Source: Bolinopsis microptera (Eukaryota; Ctenophora; Tentaculata; Lobata; Bolinopsidae). Taken from it: 64,000 bases of DNA. Positions 1 through 12,839 of this stretch are shown in pieces. The notes beneath the pieces are model-generated. The model was not told where the DNA came from. It did not search any database and worked only from the letters and a program-made list of their open reading frames with translations. The stretch covers positions 12,693,118-12,757,117 of the forward strand of contig NC_087078.1 of the NCBI RefSeq assembly GCF_026151205.1, read 5' to 3'. Each line of letters starts with the position of its first letter. The first letter of the stretch is position 1. Position numbers and translations under genes: made by a program.

Positions 1-30
1 TAATTATTATGTAATCAAGATTATTTTTCT

Positions 31-357
31 CTTTTAGTAAGTTGTCATGTTAAGCAACTTATATTGCAGTACCATTTATCAGTTAGTATATCAAAATATG
101 TCATTGTAATTTTGCATGTCTGAAATGTAACACTTGATTTATATAGGAAAACAAATTTAAATTTTGGTATTTATTAATAACAATCAAAACATATCATATT
201 TTTATTTGAAAATTCAATTAATTATTATATATGCAAATCAAGCGTTACATTTCAGCCATGCAAAATTACAACATTGACATATTTTAATATTCTAATTAAA
301 AAATGGTGCTACAATATAAGTTGCTTAATTTTTGGCCGGATGACAACTAACTAAAAG
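31..357. repeat. Inverted-repeat (MITE-like) element
   Basis: Two long imperfect inverted arms (about 31-145 and 227-357) surround an AT-rich centre. Matching blocks include GTAAGCAACTTATATTG-like, AATATGTCA and TTTTGCATG..TGAAATGTAAC read outward-in on each side. Similarity may extend further left, but the window edge cuts it off. There is no ORF. A fragment of the same repeat recurs at 56,896-56,945. I infer a nonautonomous DNA element; no target duplication could be defined. Confidence 0.7.
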
Positions 358-677
358 ATAAATAACATAAAAATAAATCCGTGCGTTGGTTGGCTGCCTC
401 AGTAGTCAGTAAGGTGAATAATTTAAGCTTGAAGGTGCGCTGCGCATTTACAGAATTATATATAATATTAATAATTAACTGAGTTTTCAAATTAATTCCC
501 TAAGCTCACCATACACATATAAAGGAAAACAAAATTGTTTAAAATGGAACATATCCTGTCATCACTCCTGGAGTAATGGATATTATATGTTTATTTCAAT
601 AAATGGAACATGAAACTTTTTAAGCCAAAAATTATTACAAAACATGCAATGTGAAAGGTCCTTTTCGACCTCTTTGG

Positions 678-1090
678 GGCCATCTACTTAGGACATCCAC
701 CAAAATCACAGATTTTCAGACCACCCCCCTCCCCCTCTCCGGATGTGTCCGAATTTTCAAAACCAACCCCCTCCCCTGGACGTCCGGATTATCAGCTACT
801 TTTGACAGTACAAATAAAACCAACTCAAATGAATTGTTAATAAAATGTGTAGTTACTTCTAAAATAGACAATAATACATTTAGTGTCAAACAAGTTTAGT
901 ACAGTTACATGTAAGTACATTTAAGTACTCGTTTAAAATACAGGGATCTAAACTTACAGAGTAACTAGTGTCAAAGAGTTAAAATAAATGGGACCTTTTC
1001 GTTAACCAACCCCTCCCCTCCCTCTGTCCGGATTTGTCCGAAATTCCAAAACCACCCCCTTCCTATTTGCTGGACGTCCTAAGTAGATGG
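678..1090. repeat. Short inverted-repeat element with C-rich ends
   Basis: The ends are inverted copies of CCATCTACTTAGGAC(A/G)TCC (left at 680-698, right at 1,072-1,090). The flanks share CCTCTTTG (669-676) and CCTCTTTT (1,091-1,098), a possible 8-bp target duplication whose exact register is unclear. Just inside both ends, in direct orientation, lie similar blocks with TCCGGAT.TGTCCGAA and AAAACCA.CCCC. The interior is noncoding. Its shape (outer inverted, inner direct repeats, C-rich) resembles the two large G-run elements further on. The 82-residue open frame at 651-899 lies across the repeat and is not a credible gene. Confidence 0.6.
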
Positions 1091-1099
1091 CCTCTTTTG

Positions 1100-4000
1100 T
1101 ATTGTATTCATTTTATTGAAATTGATATCATAATGCTTTTTTTTTTAACTGTAGATTCTATTAGTTCTTAAAATAAAAAATGACCGTATAGTTCACAATT
1201 ATCTGCGGAAATGTAATTTACTACCCTTAGCAAAGGAGATGCAGCACCAAGTTGTATTAATGTAACCATGGACTATCCTTTTGTAAAGGACATTCATCAC
1301 TGCTGGCTTGTGTCATCCTTTACATTAAATAAAACTCTGACGGTCCACAAGAACACTCTTCCCTCCAGCGCAAGTAAGTTTCTTGTCAACCTCTTAAATA
1401 TAATAATCTGTAGAAATGTACTTACAAGTTATCACTTATTATTTTCATCAGAATGTTTTACTGTAGCTTAAAAAAAGGAGAACCAAGCAGTATTAATATT
1501 ACCTAGCATGCCATTCCCTCCTCGCGAATTCGTTCCACTTCCATTTTGGAGCACTTGTCATGAATAAGCAAGATGGTTAACAAGCAGTTCACATCAAATC
1601 ATGTCAGACTAAAATCTCATGTATAATCATTGGAACTATGAGCAGATTCAATGGAATAGCACCATCATAACCATGGTTCCATAAATTTTGGATGTTGCAC
1701 AGTGTGCCCAGAGGCTGCGAAAAGTAAAATTGGGCTCGTGGGCACACTGTGTGTTGGTAAAGGAGACCATTGCAACCACTTCGCACCATACCATTGCATC
1801 AATACCCAGAGTAAGTCAAGTAGCCACAGAAAAGCTGACATTGAGTTGTGCTAACAGAACCTCTGAGAAGACATTTAAAATGAATTTGGTTTTACTTAAA
1901 CTGATGGTTTACTAAATTCACACTATTGGCTTAACTTGGTAGCAAAATGGTAAATAAGAAATCGAAACGATCTCTATTTCAGATATTTTTGATCTCTATT
2001 ATCCCTATAATACCACAAACTTTGTCGCACTTTTTTTTGTTTGTTGCCTAATTTAATTTCTCAGAAGAAAAACTACCTATTGATATGGAAGTGAAATTTG
2101 GTACGAATATTTCAATGTAATCCTTCGACTTAAATCAAATTTAACATTCGATTGTGTTCTAATTACATGGCTGGAAATTCAATAATGATCCGTGATCGTA
2201 TCTAATGGTAGATAAATTACATTAGCAACGAATCGAAATTCCTCATGTCTCATGGACATAAAAACATCGCATGCTATGGACTCTATTCGTATTTGATGCG
2301 GAATATTACAGAACATCAATATTACACGATTAACCATCATGCAAACTTTAGTCTCAAGCTCAATGATTTAAGCAGTCATGACATGTAAGCAGTAAAAAGC
2401 AGAATCATCGTCTCCTCAAGTTATTGGTTAGTAGAGTGAGTACCAACCGTTGCAAACTAGATTTGGGGTTGGGTTGATGAGCAAACTTGCTGCCAAGTTC
2501 CAGGAATCAGGATCACCGAGCGTCCGGGCAATATGCACCTCGATAAATAACTCGAGGAGTCGTTTAATCTTCCCTTTACTGCACACTTAGAATAGAAATT
2601 AATGAAAACAGTAAAAAAATGAAGGATTAATAATTGTTAAACCCATCTTATCATACTACCTTAGAAGAAACCTGCTAATCTATTGAGTCTGTGATACTTA
2701 GATCTGTATTTAAATCCTGTACAGACGTACTTGACATAACGTTTGTTGTGTTTGATTGTAGCACATTTGTCCGTTAATAGTTTGCCATGCCTCCGGGAGT
2801 AATGCAGATTTTTTGTTAATTTTGTCGCCAGCAGAAAAGACTTATCTACCTCCGGTATCTTGCACACAGAAAGTAGTAGGATTATAATGAGGGTAGAAGT
2901 ATGTGATATTTAGTGTACTCACTAGATGAGCATACTCAACCTACACCACCACTTGGATCAGCTTTGAGAGCTATTGTTATTGAAATAAAGGACCTTATCA
3001 CAATAGCAATATATAACCGAATTGAAGAGCCGAGTGTATAGTAGTGGTAGGAGCCAGGAGGGTGTATTGTTGAGCATGATGCGGAGCTTTGTAAAGACCC
3101 CTTATTGTTAAATATAATCTGTGGCCAATTACCATCAAATCGTCTACTTATTCGTGTTACCCATTGAAAATGTCCTGTGTCTACCTTTTTCACAGAATCA
3201 GTAAATAAAATTCTGATGGATGGCCACCAGTTGCCAGTTAGCTTGATATAATTTTAAAGGCAGATGTTTTTGGAGAATTATCCCTGTGATTAGTCACGTT
3301 GTGGTCAGTCGACTTCAGAGGATTTTTGTTGACAAAAATTAGGCACAATTTAAAGATTTAAAGATGTAATTGACATGATAAGAGAGATAAGATCATGATG
3401 ATGTAAATAATGTGACAATTTTGACAACTCGTTTATTTTTTATTGAGAAAATGTTAAAACTTAAAATTTATATTTATTGGGTCTAATGTCAGTGATAGCC
3501 GTGCTAGTACACCACATTTAACATACTCACCACCTAGTGTAACGTCATGGATCACAGTGCACAGAGAATAGTCTATTCATGTTTTTATTTTACATAATTT
3601 TCCATGGCTGCAATGTATTTTAGTCGAGCAGAGATTAAACAGCTCTCAGGTAATACACATTTAGGAGTTAGGTTTTACAGTTTTACAGTTTACACCCAGT
3701 TAAAATCAAAGTGGTCTTATCACCCTGTCTGGCCTCACAGTGTACATACATTGTAATATGTGTGTATATACATTGTAAAGTATTATATGTTAAGTGTAGG
3801 TTAGTTAACGAGATAAGCACATAATTTCGTGCACACGAGGTGTGCTTGAAGTTGTATTCAATCTGTCAGCTAATGTATCATAATAGTGTAATAGATGCAC
3901 AATGTGAGTAGTTCGCTGCTCAACAGCATCTTTAATGATTACTGTCAATGTTTAATTTTAAGACAGACGGTTTCTGGATAAATTTCAGTGACATAAGCTT

Positions 4001-4848
4001 TCAAATGACATCAAATGTTTCTTATCGAATGTCTCAGCGATTGGGACACAATTTTTGCGACAATAAGACTACCTTATACGGTAAAACTCCGATTTACCGC
4101 GAAAATAACTATGGAGCACTCATTATTAAACTAACTTCAAGTCGATGGTTTGTGAAACATAGGATATACGTTTACAATATACAGTGGACGTTTGTGTACA
4201 TGAAGCTATCATCCCATATTAGACTAGGCTAGGCCCCCATTGAGGTTGCTGACAGCTGCTTAGTAATATTTGATATTTTAACTGGAAGGAAGTTTTATAA
4301 CACACCCGGTCTCTTGAAATGTGCTTCCTCGGCTTGTTAATATATAATGGTGATTTTAATTTTAGTTACATTTTAAATATGTCTGCCGATTCTCCTAAAC
4401 GTTAGTCGTTATAGTTTGGAGATTGATTTCGATTAATTTCGCCTATACTAGGTTAAAATATAAAAACATCACGGTATGCTAGGGAGGACATTAACCGCTC
4501 TACTCGATCAATAACGATTTGTTTACCATCTTACACTCAACATGCAGTTTTGCGGGTTCTTCTTATAATATTTATATCACCATGGTGAGCCGCCCTAGCA
4601 ACTAATATTGCTAAATTCCTGGAATCACTGTAAAGTACTGGTAATGTGTTAGGTATGTGCTAAATGACCGTATTATCCGCCCTTACATAGACAAATATCA
4701 ACGCACAACAAGTTTTGTTCTAAAGAAAAATGTTAAAACGACTTTCTATATCACCGCAGACATTATCATTTATCAATAGCTTTATTGTCTATGATCGATA
4801 GTCAAAGCCATCTTCAATACTTAATTAATCACATTCCAATTATTTCAG
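1100..4848. other. Unassigned noncoding stretch
   Basis: AT-rich sequence without a recognisable exon, RNA gene or transposon. Short open frames (at most 94 codons) show no family resemblance. The only defined structure is the hairpin at 1,698-1,751. Confidence 0.5.
1698..1751. repeat. 13-bp-stem hairpin
   Basis: CACAGTGTGCCCA (1,698-1,710) is followed after 28 nt by its exact complement TGGGCACACTGTG (1,739-1,751). It is not followed by a T-run and is not part of a recognised gene, so it may be a transposon remnant. Confidence 0.6.
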
Positions 4849-5036
4849 CGATAAAAGCAGAAGCGCGGTTTCTAAACGGTGAGAGTAAGAGAAAGAGACC
4901 AACAACCGCTGTACGAGCCGTAAGCGCAGCTGCACGACTACCGAGTGTAAGAAGTGAAGAGTGTAATATTGAGAAACGAGAGTCTCCTTATATACTACTC
5001 AGAGCTCCCTCAAGAGCGGGGGCTAAGTCAGTCCAG
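4849..5036 (+). CDS. Candidate internal exon, unknown protein
   Basis: An acceptor-like tract (ATTATTTCAG, ending 4,848) precedes 188 nt that stay open for 62 codons and end at CCAG followed by GTGCAT (donor from 5,037). The entry phase needs one base from an upstream exon and the exit is phase 0. The encoded peptide is basic and rich in Arg, Ser and Ala (for example KRKRPTTAVRAVSAAARLPS). I do not recognise a family. The donor is weak and no partner exons were identified, so this is only an exon-like segment. An overlapping ATG-initiated open frame (4,954-5,169) is less convincing. Confidence 0.3.
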
Positions 5037-5115
5037 GTGCATACTTTTACATTTTTCAGAAAACTGTTTTATGTATTTCTATTTAGTAAGGATAATCCAA
5101 GTGTTTTGGTATGGC

Positions 5116-5168
5116 AACACGTACATTTGCACGTACATTTGCACGTGCAACACGTACATTTGCACGTG
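5116..5168. repeat. Short tandem repeat, CACGTACATTTG unit
   Basis: Three to four imperfect copies of CACGTACATTTG, separated once by CACGTGCAA. The motif contains the palindromes ACGT, GTAC and CACGTG. Noncoding. Confidence 0.7.
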
Positions 5169-5639
5169 ACAGCAGCACCCAGACGTTACCTTTTTTGAAC
5201 TGGTAAAAATAACGTAAAAATAGCTTAAACAGTATATCTAATCCACCTTCACCGTTTCCGTGCCACTAGCCGACCACAATTCCTATGCGAAGATAAGAAA
5301 ACTGCCATCACATAGAAACGCCCTCTACCCTAAAAATTATATAATATGTGGCCTTTGTATCAACACAAGTAATAACGATTAACGTTCAACTTAGGTCACG
5401 AGGGTTTCGTGGTCGTTCAGACTTTGACCTTTTTTCTCACTTCTTGAAAAACATTTTTCCTCTATGTCATCGAACTTCTTTAAATTTGCTATTATTTGAT
5501 TCGTAGAAATTGATATTAACGAGCACGGACTGTTACGTGAAAAAGACCTTGTCATAGCACGTGCCACGTTCCCATTCATTTCCGCCTGTAAACTTAACCG
5601 ACAGACAGCAATCATAAACGTGGATACTTAGTACATGAT

Positions 5640-8600
5640 ATTAATGTAAACGTTATTTTAAAAATAGGTGGGAATCTTATTAAAATCTCTGTTGAATAAA
5701 CAGATATATAGCTAAATGCACTCGAGAAGCTCTACGCCTGTAGGAAATAACCTCGTAAATAAAGGGAACCTGACATAACTTGATTCATTCAGTAGGCATC
5801 TGAGAAACCCACTATAATATGCACTATAGGAGACTATAATACAGTTTAGAGGCGCTAGAGGGCGTGATTTACCTGCTTATATAAGTGTTTGAACAGCTTC
5901 CTGTCAGCGCCACAAAAAGCTAACCCTGTATATAGTGCACAGCACAGAGACCGTGTGTGGGTGTGTGTGAGGGACGACTACGTAAACTCACAGTTTCATC
6001 AGTAGTTACACTTTAATCAATAATCAGACCTTGTCAGTGCGTGTGTGTGTTGTTGTTTTTTTCCCTCCTCCTCCTACACCTTTCCTTATTGTAGTACACG
6101 TGAAACACAGAATACATCGGATACCCTTTTGTAGCGATGCATTTTTTGTAGCTTTGTCGTTAGTAGCGGCCACTACGTTGTCGAGAGGTCGGAGTTGTCA
6201 GTCTATGTTAGTTGTTCTATCGTTTGAGGTTTTAAGTTTTCTCGATTACTCCTATGATGTTGCATTCTTTAATTTATGATGCACCATAATTGATCGATGC
6301 TCCAGCCATTAGTTGTTAACGATTTTCCCTGTTAACCAGCATACCAATTCTATTCTAGTAACGCATCGTTATACTACACTTACCGACATAACAGTATTTA
6401 TTTTGCTTTAGTTAGAGGTTTAAAAAAGCCGCGTATTTAGGCTTGACCGAACTTAATCGGCTTCATCTTACGTCAATAATACTCAACACAGTTTATTAAG
6501 GTGTAATTCTTGAGATCTTTACAAAAAAATCACGTGACAACAGTATCCGTTACAATTAAACTACAAGGAAAAATTTGTCCAACTCTTCACGCCGCACTGT
6601 AAATGTATACAGATTGTATATATGTGGTTGTTTTGCAGCTTTAGTACTTGCAATTGAGACTCGAGACCACTCTCGCTGTCATGTTGCTGTTGATGCCGTG
6701 ACGGAAGGTACAGAGAATCAGCCCTCTACAGATGTGTGATCTGAACATGACACGCCCCAGTCTAGTCTCGAATGAAGGAGGACCAGGAAGCTCTAGAAGT
6801 CGGATTTAATCTATTGGAATAGAACCTGCGGATATAAACTGCGACGATCAAGAAGGAGCGCATCTCAGAGGGAACTGTGCTGAAATTAAAAAATACAACG
6901 AGATAGTTTCAAATGAAACGCCTATATCATAACACCAGGAGATAAAGATGATATCAAAGCAAAAAAATGTTGATTTAAAGGCATCTTTAAACGCAATTTT
7001 TGCGGGAAATGAAAGCAGATATCAGCTAAAAGAAGGAAAAAAATAAAGAAGATGCTGCTGAGGAAGAAGAAAAGAACAGACACAAATTGAAGATTTCTAC
7101 AGTCTTTGAGAAACCAGAATCTGAGGTAGGGAAGAAAAGAAGAAGTAAAAAGAGTGATGATTACCCTTTTCAACTTGGTACCCTGATGTAATAGTTGAAG
7201 AAAAAGAGGAGGATCATCAGTCAAGGTACCGTTTAACGCAGCATACACGCAATCACGCATGGCATGTTACATGATCTAGCCTTACTTATGGTTACATTCA
7301 AATTTCCATTTTTGATGGGCGTGAACATTTCGAAACAGTATAAATATAATTAGTTAATCCGGGCATATAATTTTGCATCCCTAATTAGTGAGGTTCCTTT
7401 GAAACTCCGTTTCTTGGTTAAGCTATAGTGAATTTTTTCCCAGGCCCCCCTCAAACTTTCATCACAGCCAATTTCATTACTCTCAGTGTGCTAATACAAA
7501 TAAGTTACGCACGAGATCCGTTTGAAATTAGGTTGCATACATTCGAAATAACTGCGGAGTAGCTAGTAAATGAGCCTCTATTTCTTGTAAATTAATAGTT
7601 GAAACCAATTCAGACATAAACTTTAATACCTTGTTCATAATTACCCCTAAATATTGATATCAACCATGCATTGTGTAATGTTTACTATAAAAACATGGAT
7701 TATTACTAGAAGTGTAATTTATTTTCATGTCGGTTGCATGTGCTACATGATCGAGAAACGTCAAACTGCCACGTGGCACAGGGTCAAAAACTGGACACGT
7801 GACTTGGTCAAAACTGTAACGTCGTCCTGACGTCTTGACAGTTGGTGATGGTCGATGACTAATCTCTGTATATTGTACCGGCATTAGTAGCGGACTCACT
7901 CAATTGTAATCGTGCATAAATCATGTCAAGAAGTATTATGTTGCTGAATGATGAATTTTACAAGTTTTTCAGTAGAAATCATGTAGATTTATGATAGGTG
8001 ATCTGATAAGCTAGATGGATATGCTACACATTAATGCTGGATATCAAGTAACTATATTTGCTTTGTAGAGCAAGTTTAAGGTTATCCATTTCTTTCTTTT
8101 TGCACCAACTTTACTAAATATCTTGCCGATTTGATCGAATTTTGACCCGGGAGTATTGGTGGTGGCCTGTCAGAATTGATCAGGTTTTTTCCAAACTTTC
8201 AATCTTGAAGATTTGGTCAAACATTTCGCAAAAATAATTCGATACATAGTTCAAATTGTCTAGATTTACTTCAGGTTCCGACTTCCGTTAGTTTCATAAG
8301 TTATTCTGTTAGTCCTATAGGATCTCATAATCACTGAATACCTACTTTAAGTCGAAAGTGCTCAAACTTTGACACTTTATTAAAATTTTATTTAAAATTG
8401 TCAAATTTAATTTCAAATCCGGCTCATAATAATGTTCCTGCTCATAATCATATCTGTCTTCTTAACCACACACAACTAACACTAAGTACTACTACTACTC
8501 TACTACTGCAAGGTGTAGCCCCAACTAGTACGAAGGGTTAGATCATGTACGAACCCCGAATTTTAACATATCAAATAAAATGGGTGTGATGCTGCCAGAT

Positions 8601-11600
8601 CGCGACTGCTTTCTTCCCAAAGAGCAAGGCTCACTTTTAATCATTCAGTAATTTTTGTGGCTTTGCGGTTATATTTAATAATTTTTAAAAATATGTTAGG
8701 AGATCTTTTAACATAAATCGTGTTCAGTTCATACCATCAGGCCTGTTTGTGAGTTGGGATGAGGTCTTTTTAATAATAAAATTAAAATAAACTGTTACAG
8801 GTAAAAATATTACGATATTACTTGGTGTAGCTTTAAAAGTCATTGATCTTTACGCCAATACACCCCTATAAAGATACAACATGTCACATTAATGTATGAT
8901 CCTAATGATAGTAATTGTATCCTGGATGACGTGTAGCAGGTGCCAAGTCATCGAGAGAGGAGAATCGTCTTAAGTTTGCTTATTTACACTTCTGTAGGTA
9001 AATCGATGTCCAAGCGAGTAATATACTTCTTCGTGACTTGTAGTAGTTTGTTTTAGTAGCCTCACACAGCTTATCACTGTCCTATTGTTTGTTGTTACAT
9101 GTCTATTATTATCTATTCTAGTTTGATACTTTTATTACTTTAACGGTATGAATTTTCACAACCAGTTGTTATCTGATTTAAAGTAGTTAGCTAATTAAGC
9201 TATTACTAATTGAATAATGGAGTAATTTCCGACCTCGTACGGTCGTTTTACACGTATGGTTCTTGTGGACTGCATGATCTTATATCTGAACATGACAGAA
9301 GACACTGAATATCAAAATACTGCTTTATTCCACGTATTATTTAAATAACATTTGGTCGTTATGGTGATCTATCTGTCCGAGAGGAGGACAATTGTGTTTC
9401 AATCAGCTTTGTCAGCTTTACTAGTGATGTGTTGTCTACTTTTAAGTGTCCAATAATAGTCCTTAATGGGAATTTTCCAGCTTCGCTGATTACATGACAT
9501 GCTTTGTTCACGGGTGGGTTATTGATTACATTAGTTGGGCTTGTTGCACTTATAACCATTCAGTTTGTCAATTTTTGATTAGATGAACACAGTCATAACA
9601 TAGCTCATAACATGAAACTCGTACTATTCGTGTACTATAACGCAGTAATTGATCATGTCTATAAAGGGCCCGATTCATGAACCGCATGAATCAGAAATAG
9701 AATCAGAATCCCTGAATTACACGCATATGTCAGGAATCCTTCGCTGTTCTCTAACTCAGGACAGCATCTGCGTTATTTTCAGTACTCTTACTCCCCAGTT
9801 CGCGGCCTCAATTTCCCTGACTGTTATGTTATTTCCTTTAATGATCAGTTCCTATTATAGAAGTTTTGTGACACTAGATAACTACGGCTTGACGTCACAG
9901 CGTTCGTTGTCGTGATTACGTTTGTTCCGACTAACTACTATACGATTACTCTACGTGCAGTTTTGCTGTCAAATTTTGCTTTTTGATTTTTACTTGCCGC
10001 TCAAATTTGTACATTTAAGTGTAGCGGAATGTTGCTTTTTGCTTGACAGTATGTTGACAATTTTCTGAAGCCTTTGATGTTGCAACGCTGTGAATGTCTC
10101 ATTATCATTTAATCTCCTTGATTTTAATAACTGATGTTCAATTGTATTCTGTTCTCTTTGATGCATTTCCAATCTTTTGATGTTATAAATGCTCGTAAGA
10201 AATATTTAAAAAACCTGTGCCCACTTTCTTCGCGTTGTGAACAGTAATCAGCCTCGCACAATAATGAGGACATAAGTAGCTATAATTACAATTACACTAT
10301 TTACAACTCAGGTAAATACCTGATTTGGACTTACAGATAAACTATGAATCAGCTTAATTTCGTTTCTTTTGAAGATTTCTGCATTCATACCATATTCTTA
10401 CTTTTAATGAATTTTCAGGCATGAAGAGAGCGAGGAAAGAAACCTAGATTTACGTTTTTTAAGAAAAATAGAAAGCCGCCGAGCTCTCGGTAGGACTCGA
10501 AAAGAGTGACAATGAAAGAGCAACCAATCAGGGGGATTTACCGGCGCAACAAGATGTTCATCCCATTCAAATCAGTACGAAAAGCAGGTAACAAGTACAG
10601 AAAACCACACCGGCGGCCGCACCTGGTGGAAGTGGAAGTAACACCACCGGTTATTATAGAGGCCTGAACCGATGTCCCCGCCAACAAGGGATGTTAGACA
10701 GGAAGTTTGTGTGGTGAGGATATCAGAAGAACCCAGACCCAAAGGACCTCAGGGTCGGAAGAGTGGAGCATGGAGACCCATTTCCAATGCTGATGGATCA
10801 CAAGGCTGGTACCTGTGAGGAAACAGTTGGAGGACATGTTAAATGGGAACACGGGGAGTCGTCTAACAGTTGGTTAACGGGTAACAGTCAGTCTGTTGAT
10901 CACGTGAAGTGTAAATCTGTCAGGTGAGTCTGTCAGTCGAAAACGGGCCAGGTATTCGATTACTCCAGGTCAATTTGATGGAAGTCGGATGTTGGTAACT
11001 TGGCATCTAGTTCACAAGAAACGGGAACATGGCAGGAAAATGCTGAAAGCAGAACAGAATGTAAGGAAGGAATGTGATGAGAAAGATATCAGTGTCCAAG
11101 GTGCTTCCTGCATCACGCGGACTCGGGGATCTCTCAAACATAATTTTTTTTCCGGCACCAGTGAGGGTCTGAGAAACTCATTTTTACTGCCTAAAAATAG
11201 ACATTACGTTTTATAGCAAGTTACATGATGCGTAGTTTAATTCTAGAAAGTCTTGGCGTTCTGATGGTATACATTAAGGTTAGTGCGTTTGAAGAGATCA
11301 AACATTAATATCTAGGAAAAGAAAAACTTGAGTATTCGAAAAGTTAAACTTAATTAAACTTTCATCATTAATCTGTCTATAGTTTATCTTACTGCCAAAA
11401 ATTAGTTAACACTTTTGCTTTGCTTACTATAAACTTGTGAAATATTACTGAGTGATGGACGGTAAATTGTAAATGAGTCATACGTTTGCTTGACTACGGG
11501 AAAGTGTAATTTAGATTTTGGAAAACCTTGCCGCATGCTGTATCCTTTTTTAAATTTTTGTTATAACTTTGATATTAAAGATAATGCGAATTATGTGTTA

Positions 11601-12540
11601 AATTTTGCTATATGCTATATTAACCTTGATTGTAGCAATTGCATCATGTATTTTTAATTGCATAGTTATTACTTTTTTCTTCATAAATTGCTACAAAAAC
11701 ATAGTTTGTACACAAATGTTGCGCAGTAAATATATATAATGTATGTGATATTTTGTTTCTAAACCGGAATATGTTAATAATTGGAGATTTTACTTTCATT
11801 TTTAATTCTTCGTTGTCACAAAAATGGACAGGAGAAAAAATGTTTCAAGTCACAAATTTAAAGTACTCTTAATTTCAATGAATGAAACTATAAGCTAAAT
11901 GGTGAACTTAACAAAGTCAAGAAAGATGATTTACGGCCATAAATACCAAGGCTGCAGACTCTAAAAGTTTGAAATTTATGAAATAAGCATGAAAACTATT
12001 TTATGATACTAAAAACAGCTAAATTACGAACTAAATAGAAGTCTAGAAAGAATATATAATACAACGGCCGACGAAATACAAATTTAAACGAAATCTCTAC
12101 AATATCTTTACTTTAGGGTTGGAAGAGAATTACATCACAGTACATGCTCGCTTTTCAAATCCTAACAAAACTTTTGGACTCATACAACTAGGTAGCTGGA
12201 TAACACTAAAAAAGTTGTGTCAGATAATTTCTTACACAAATGAATGCATGAATAGTATTCAAACAACTGAAGCATACATGTACTCTAAGGTCCGATTTAC
12301 CGCGTAATTTGGGTTAATGGACAAGCCGCGGAAAACCGGGTTTCGCGGAAGCGGGACTATGTTATTGTATATACCTATTATAGGGGGACGTGTATGGAAT
12401 ATTCGCGTCCATAATTAATTGAAATGAATAAAGGAAAGATTGAAAGTTTATTTGGTAAAAACGTTGCATTGATAACCAAATACCTGTGTCGTGAAACTGA
12501 CTAAAGTATATGAGGATCATGTAGGCCGGTGGCGGACATG
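5640..12540. other. Unassigned noncoding stretch with a few exon-like islands
   Basis: Mostly AT-rich DNA without recognisable genes. Two islands stand out. At 6,940-7,130 an A-rich segment encodes an acidic/basic stretch (DAAEEEEKNRHKLKIS) but needs a frame shift at an A-run to connect its halves. At 10,420-11,216 a GC-richer segment with several CAG/GTAA splice-like junctions has open frames in more than one phase (for example RGIYRRNKMFIPFKSVRKAG). Neither could be tied to a protein family, so neither is called as a gene. Confidence 0.4.
5878..5885 (+). promoter_or_regulatory. TATA-box-like site
   Basis: TATATAAG sits in a locally GC-richer context, followed about 30 nt downstream by CTTCCTGTCAGCGCC. 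No gene start is recognised nearby, so its use is speculative. Confidence 0.2.
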
Positions 12541-12554
12541 GATACGACATATCC

Positions 12555-12653
12555 GACACGTCGGGGTTTGTCGGGGTTTGTCAGGGTTCGTCGGGGTGTG
12601 GTCGGGGTTTGCTCAGGGTTAGTCGGCTGTGTGGGGTTTGTCGGGGTATGTCG
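12555..12653. repeat. Degenerate 10-bp G-rich tandem repeat
   Basis: About nine degenerate copies of TCGGGGTTTG. More copies lie at 12,793-12,820, beyond the poly(T) insert. It is telomere-like in being G-rich on one strand but does not match TTAGGG. Confidence 0.65.
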
Positions 12654-12832
12654 AGCCTGAGAGCTTTATTTTTTTTTTTTTTTGAGTATCCAACCAAAAG
12701 CCGATACGGAGTCATCAAGCTTTACGTGGAAAACACTACACAAGAAGGCCTCATGGAGCCGTGGCCCGAGGCAAAAACCTCGACAAACCCGTCTGTCGGG
12801 GTTTGTCGGGGTTTGTCGAGCCTGAGGATACA
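12637..12832 (-). mobile_element. Small poly(A)-tailed retro-insert (SINE-like)
   Basis: A T-run of about 18 (a poly(A) tail on the minus strand) starts near 12,665 and is followed by roughly 110 bp of unique sequence. Both sides carry near-identical GTCGGGGT.TGTCGAGCCTGAG (12,641-12,662 and about 12,810-12,832), which reads like a target-site duplication. The body shows no clear tRNA promoter boxes. The two short open frames here, one per strand, come from the repeat and insert. Confidence 0.4.
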
Positions 12833-12839
12833 TGATTCC

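Noticed and set aside
7660..7899. 79-codon minus-strand frame as a gene
   Set aside because: Plausible composition but no recognised similarity, weak start and no splice partners.
12555..12653. Interstitial telomere repeat
   Set aside because: Unit TCGGGGTTTG does not match TTAGGG-type repeats and is degenerate.
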